DNA of 14,497 bases from NCBI GenBank assembly GCA_910588135.1, contig CAJUOT010000062.1:1-14497 (forward strand). Direction: 5' to 3'. A model generated the notes under the pieces. That model was given only the letters and a program-made list of their open reading frames with translations, was not told where the DNA came from and made no database searches. Made by a program: the position numbers and the translations under genes. Shown piece after piece: positions 13,866 through 14,497 of the stretch (its first letter is position 1; each line of letters begins with the position of its first letter). This DNA comes from an uncultured Oscillospiraceae bacterium (GTDB lineage Bacteria; Bacillota; Clostridia; Oscillospirales; Oscillospiraceae).

Positions 13866-14497
13866 TCAGCCTTTGTAGCCGTTGGGGTTCATGGACTGCC
13901 ACTTGTAGGAGGAGGCGCACATCTCCTCAATGCCCAGCCGGGCCTCCCAGCCCAGCTCCTCCTTCGCCTTGGCGGGGTCGGCGTAGCACGTGGCGATATC
14001 CCCGGGGCGGCGGCCCTCCACCACGTAGGGCAGCTGCTTTCCGCAGGCCTTCTCATAGGCGTGGAGCACGTCCAGCACGCTGTAGCCCTTGCCGGTGCCC
14101 AGGTTGCACACGAACAGGCCGCACTTCTTTTCCAGCTTTTTCAGCGCCGCCACGTGGCCGCGGGCCAGATCCACCACATGGATATAGTCCCGCACGCCGG
14201 TGCCGTCCGGGGTGGGGTAGTCGTCGCCGTAGACGTGGAGCTTCTCCAGCTGGCCCACCGCCACCTTGGCGATGTAGGGCACCAGGTTGTTGGGGATGCC
14301 GTTGGGGTCCTCCCCCATCAGGCCGGACTCATGGGCGCCGATGGGGTTGAAGTAGCGCAGCAGGGCCACGTTCAATTCGGGGTCGGCGGCGCAGATGTCC
14401 ATGAGCATCTTCTCCTGAAACAGCTTGGAGGTGCCGTAGGGGTTGGTGGTGCCGCCGGTGGGGAAGTCCTCCCGGATGGGCACGGTGGCGGGGTCGC
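13866..14497 (-). CDS. galE: UDP-glucose 4-epimerase, N-terminal part beyond the window
   Basis: The frame is open through the right edge, and its visible part begins D-P-A-T-V-P-I-R-E-D-F. The GTG at 14483 is internal, not the start. It lacks the N-terminal GxxGxxG NAD loop and the catalytic Ser/Thr region, which lie outside. Present are NPYGTSK with the catalytic Tyr and Lys, LLRYFNPIGAHESGLMGEDP, NNLVPYIAKVAVG, GTGVRDYIHVVDLARGH and VCNLGTGKGYSVLDV, all close to the GalE consensus. It interconverts UDP-glucose and UDP-galactose and, in some members, the UDP-N-acetyl forms. It is transcribed ahead of the hexosamine kinase and may supply UDP-sugars to the same glycan pathway. The C-terminus is complete at KWQSMNPNGYKG. 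Confidence 0.95.
   Translation of the reverse strand, partial: DPATVPIREDFPTGGTTNPYGTSKLFQEKMLMDICAADPELNVALLRYFNPIGAHESGLMGEDPNGIPNNLVPYIAKVAVGQLEKLHVYGDDYPTPDGTGVRDYIHVVDLARGHVAALKKLEKKCGLFVCNLGTGKGYSVLDVLHAYEKACGKQLPYVVEGRRPGDIATCYADPAKAKEELGWEARLGIEEMCASSYKWQSMNPNGYKG

Noticed and set aside
12692..14350. 552-codon plus-strand frame antisense to nahK and galE
   Set aside because: It spans two clear minus-strand genes and their gap and shows no domain pattern.

Overview
The window looks like the chromosome of a high-GC, anaerobic, Gram-positive gut Clostridia member, probably Oscillospiraceae-like (Flavonifractor, Lawsonibacter, Intestinimonas or Oscillibacter type). The reasons are a codon-biased GC-rich coding style with strong AGGAGG ribosome binding sites, a butyryl-CoA dehydrogenase with its EtfAB partner, a class B sortase with a PXTG-type substrate, and an N-acetylhexosamine kinase next to galE. 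The genus is inference; no 16S or marker gene is present.

Layout. (1) 1-463 appears to be the right end of an integrated element: it carries the 3' part of a sigma region 4-like gene and stops abruptly at 464, where the 3' half of an initiator tRNA-fMet begins (464-509) with no matching 5' half. (2) 510-990 is chromosome side: the tRNA terminator, a decayed reading frame on the minus strand resembling the N-terminal DNA-binding part of tyrosine integrases, and then a promoter and a hairpin. (3) 994-5332 forms a surface-display module: an ECF sigma factor, its overlapping membrane anti-sigma partner with a DUF4367-like domain, a 709-residue secreted beta-helix repeat protein ending in a VPQTG wall-sorting signal, and a class B sortase. 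(4) 5503-6051 (minus) is an orphan 182-residue protein with a near-perfect sigmaA promoter. (5) 6447-9483 is the etfB-etfA-bcd operon for electron-bifurcating crotonyl-CoA reduction, with a near-consensus promoter and a candidate Rex operator. (6) 9567-10738 (minus) is a HAAS/DUF1700 membrane protein gene followed by an overlapping padR regulator. (7) 10966-12642 is a methyl-accepting chemotaxis protein with an extracytoplasmic CZB-like zinc site. (8) 12695-14497 (minus) is galE (cut by the window edge) followed by an N-acetylhexosamine 1-kinase, suggesting use of host glycan hexosamines.

Most units are separated by very long, nearly perfect hairpin terminators, several of them placed between convergent genes. 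The best candidate for a little-described system is the ECF sigma / anti-sigma / VPQTG beta-helix / sortase B block. There a membrane-signalling sigma pair lies directly upstream of one surface protein and its likely dedicated sortase, and the substrate carries several repeat tracts prone to length change.
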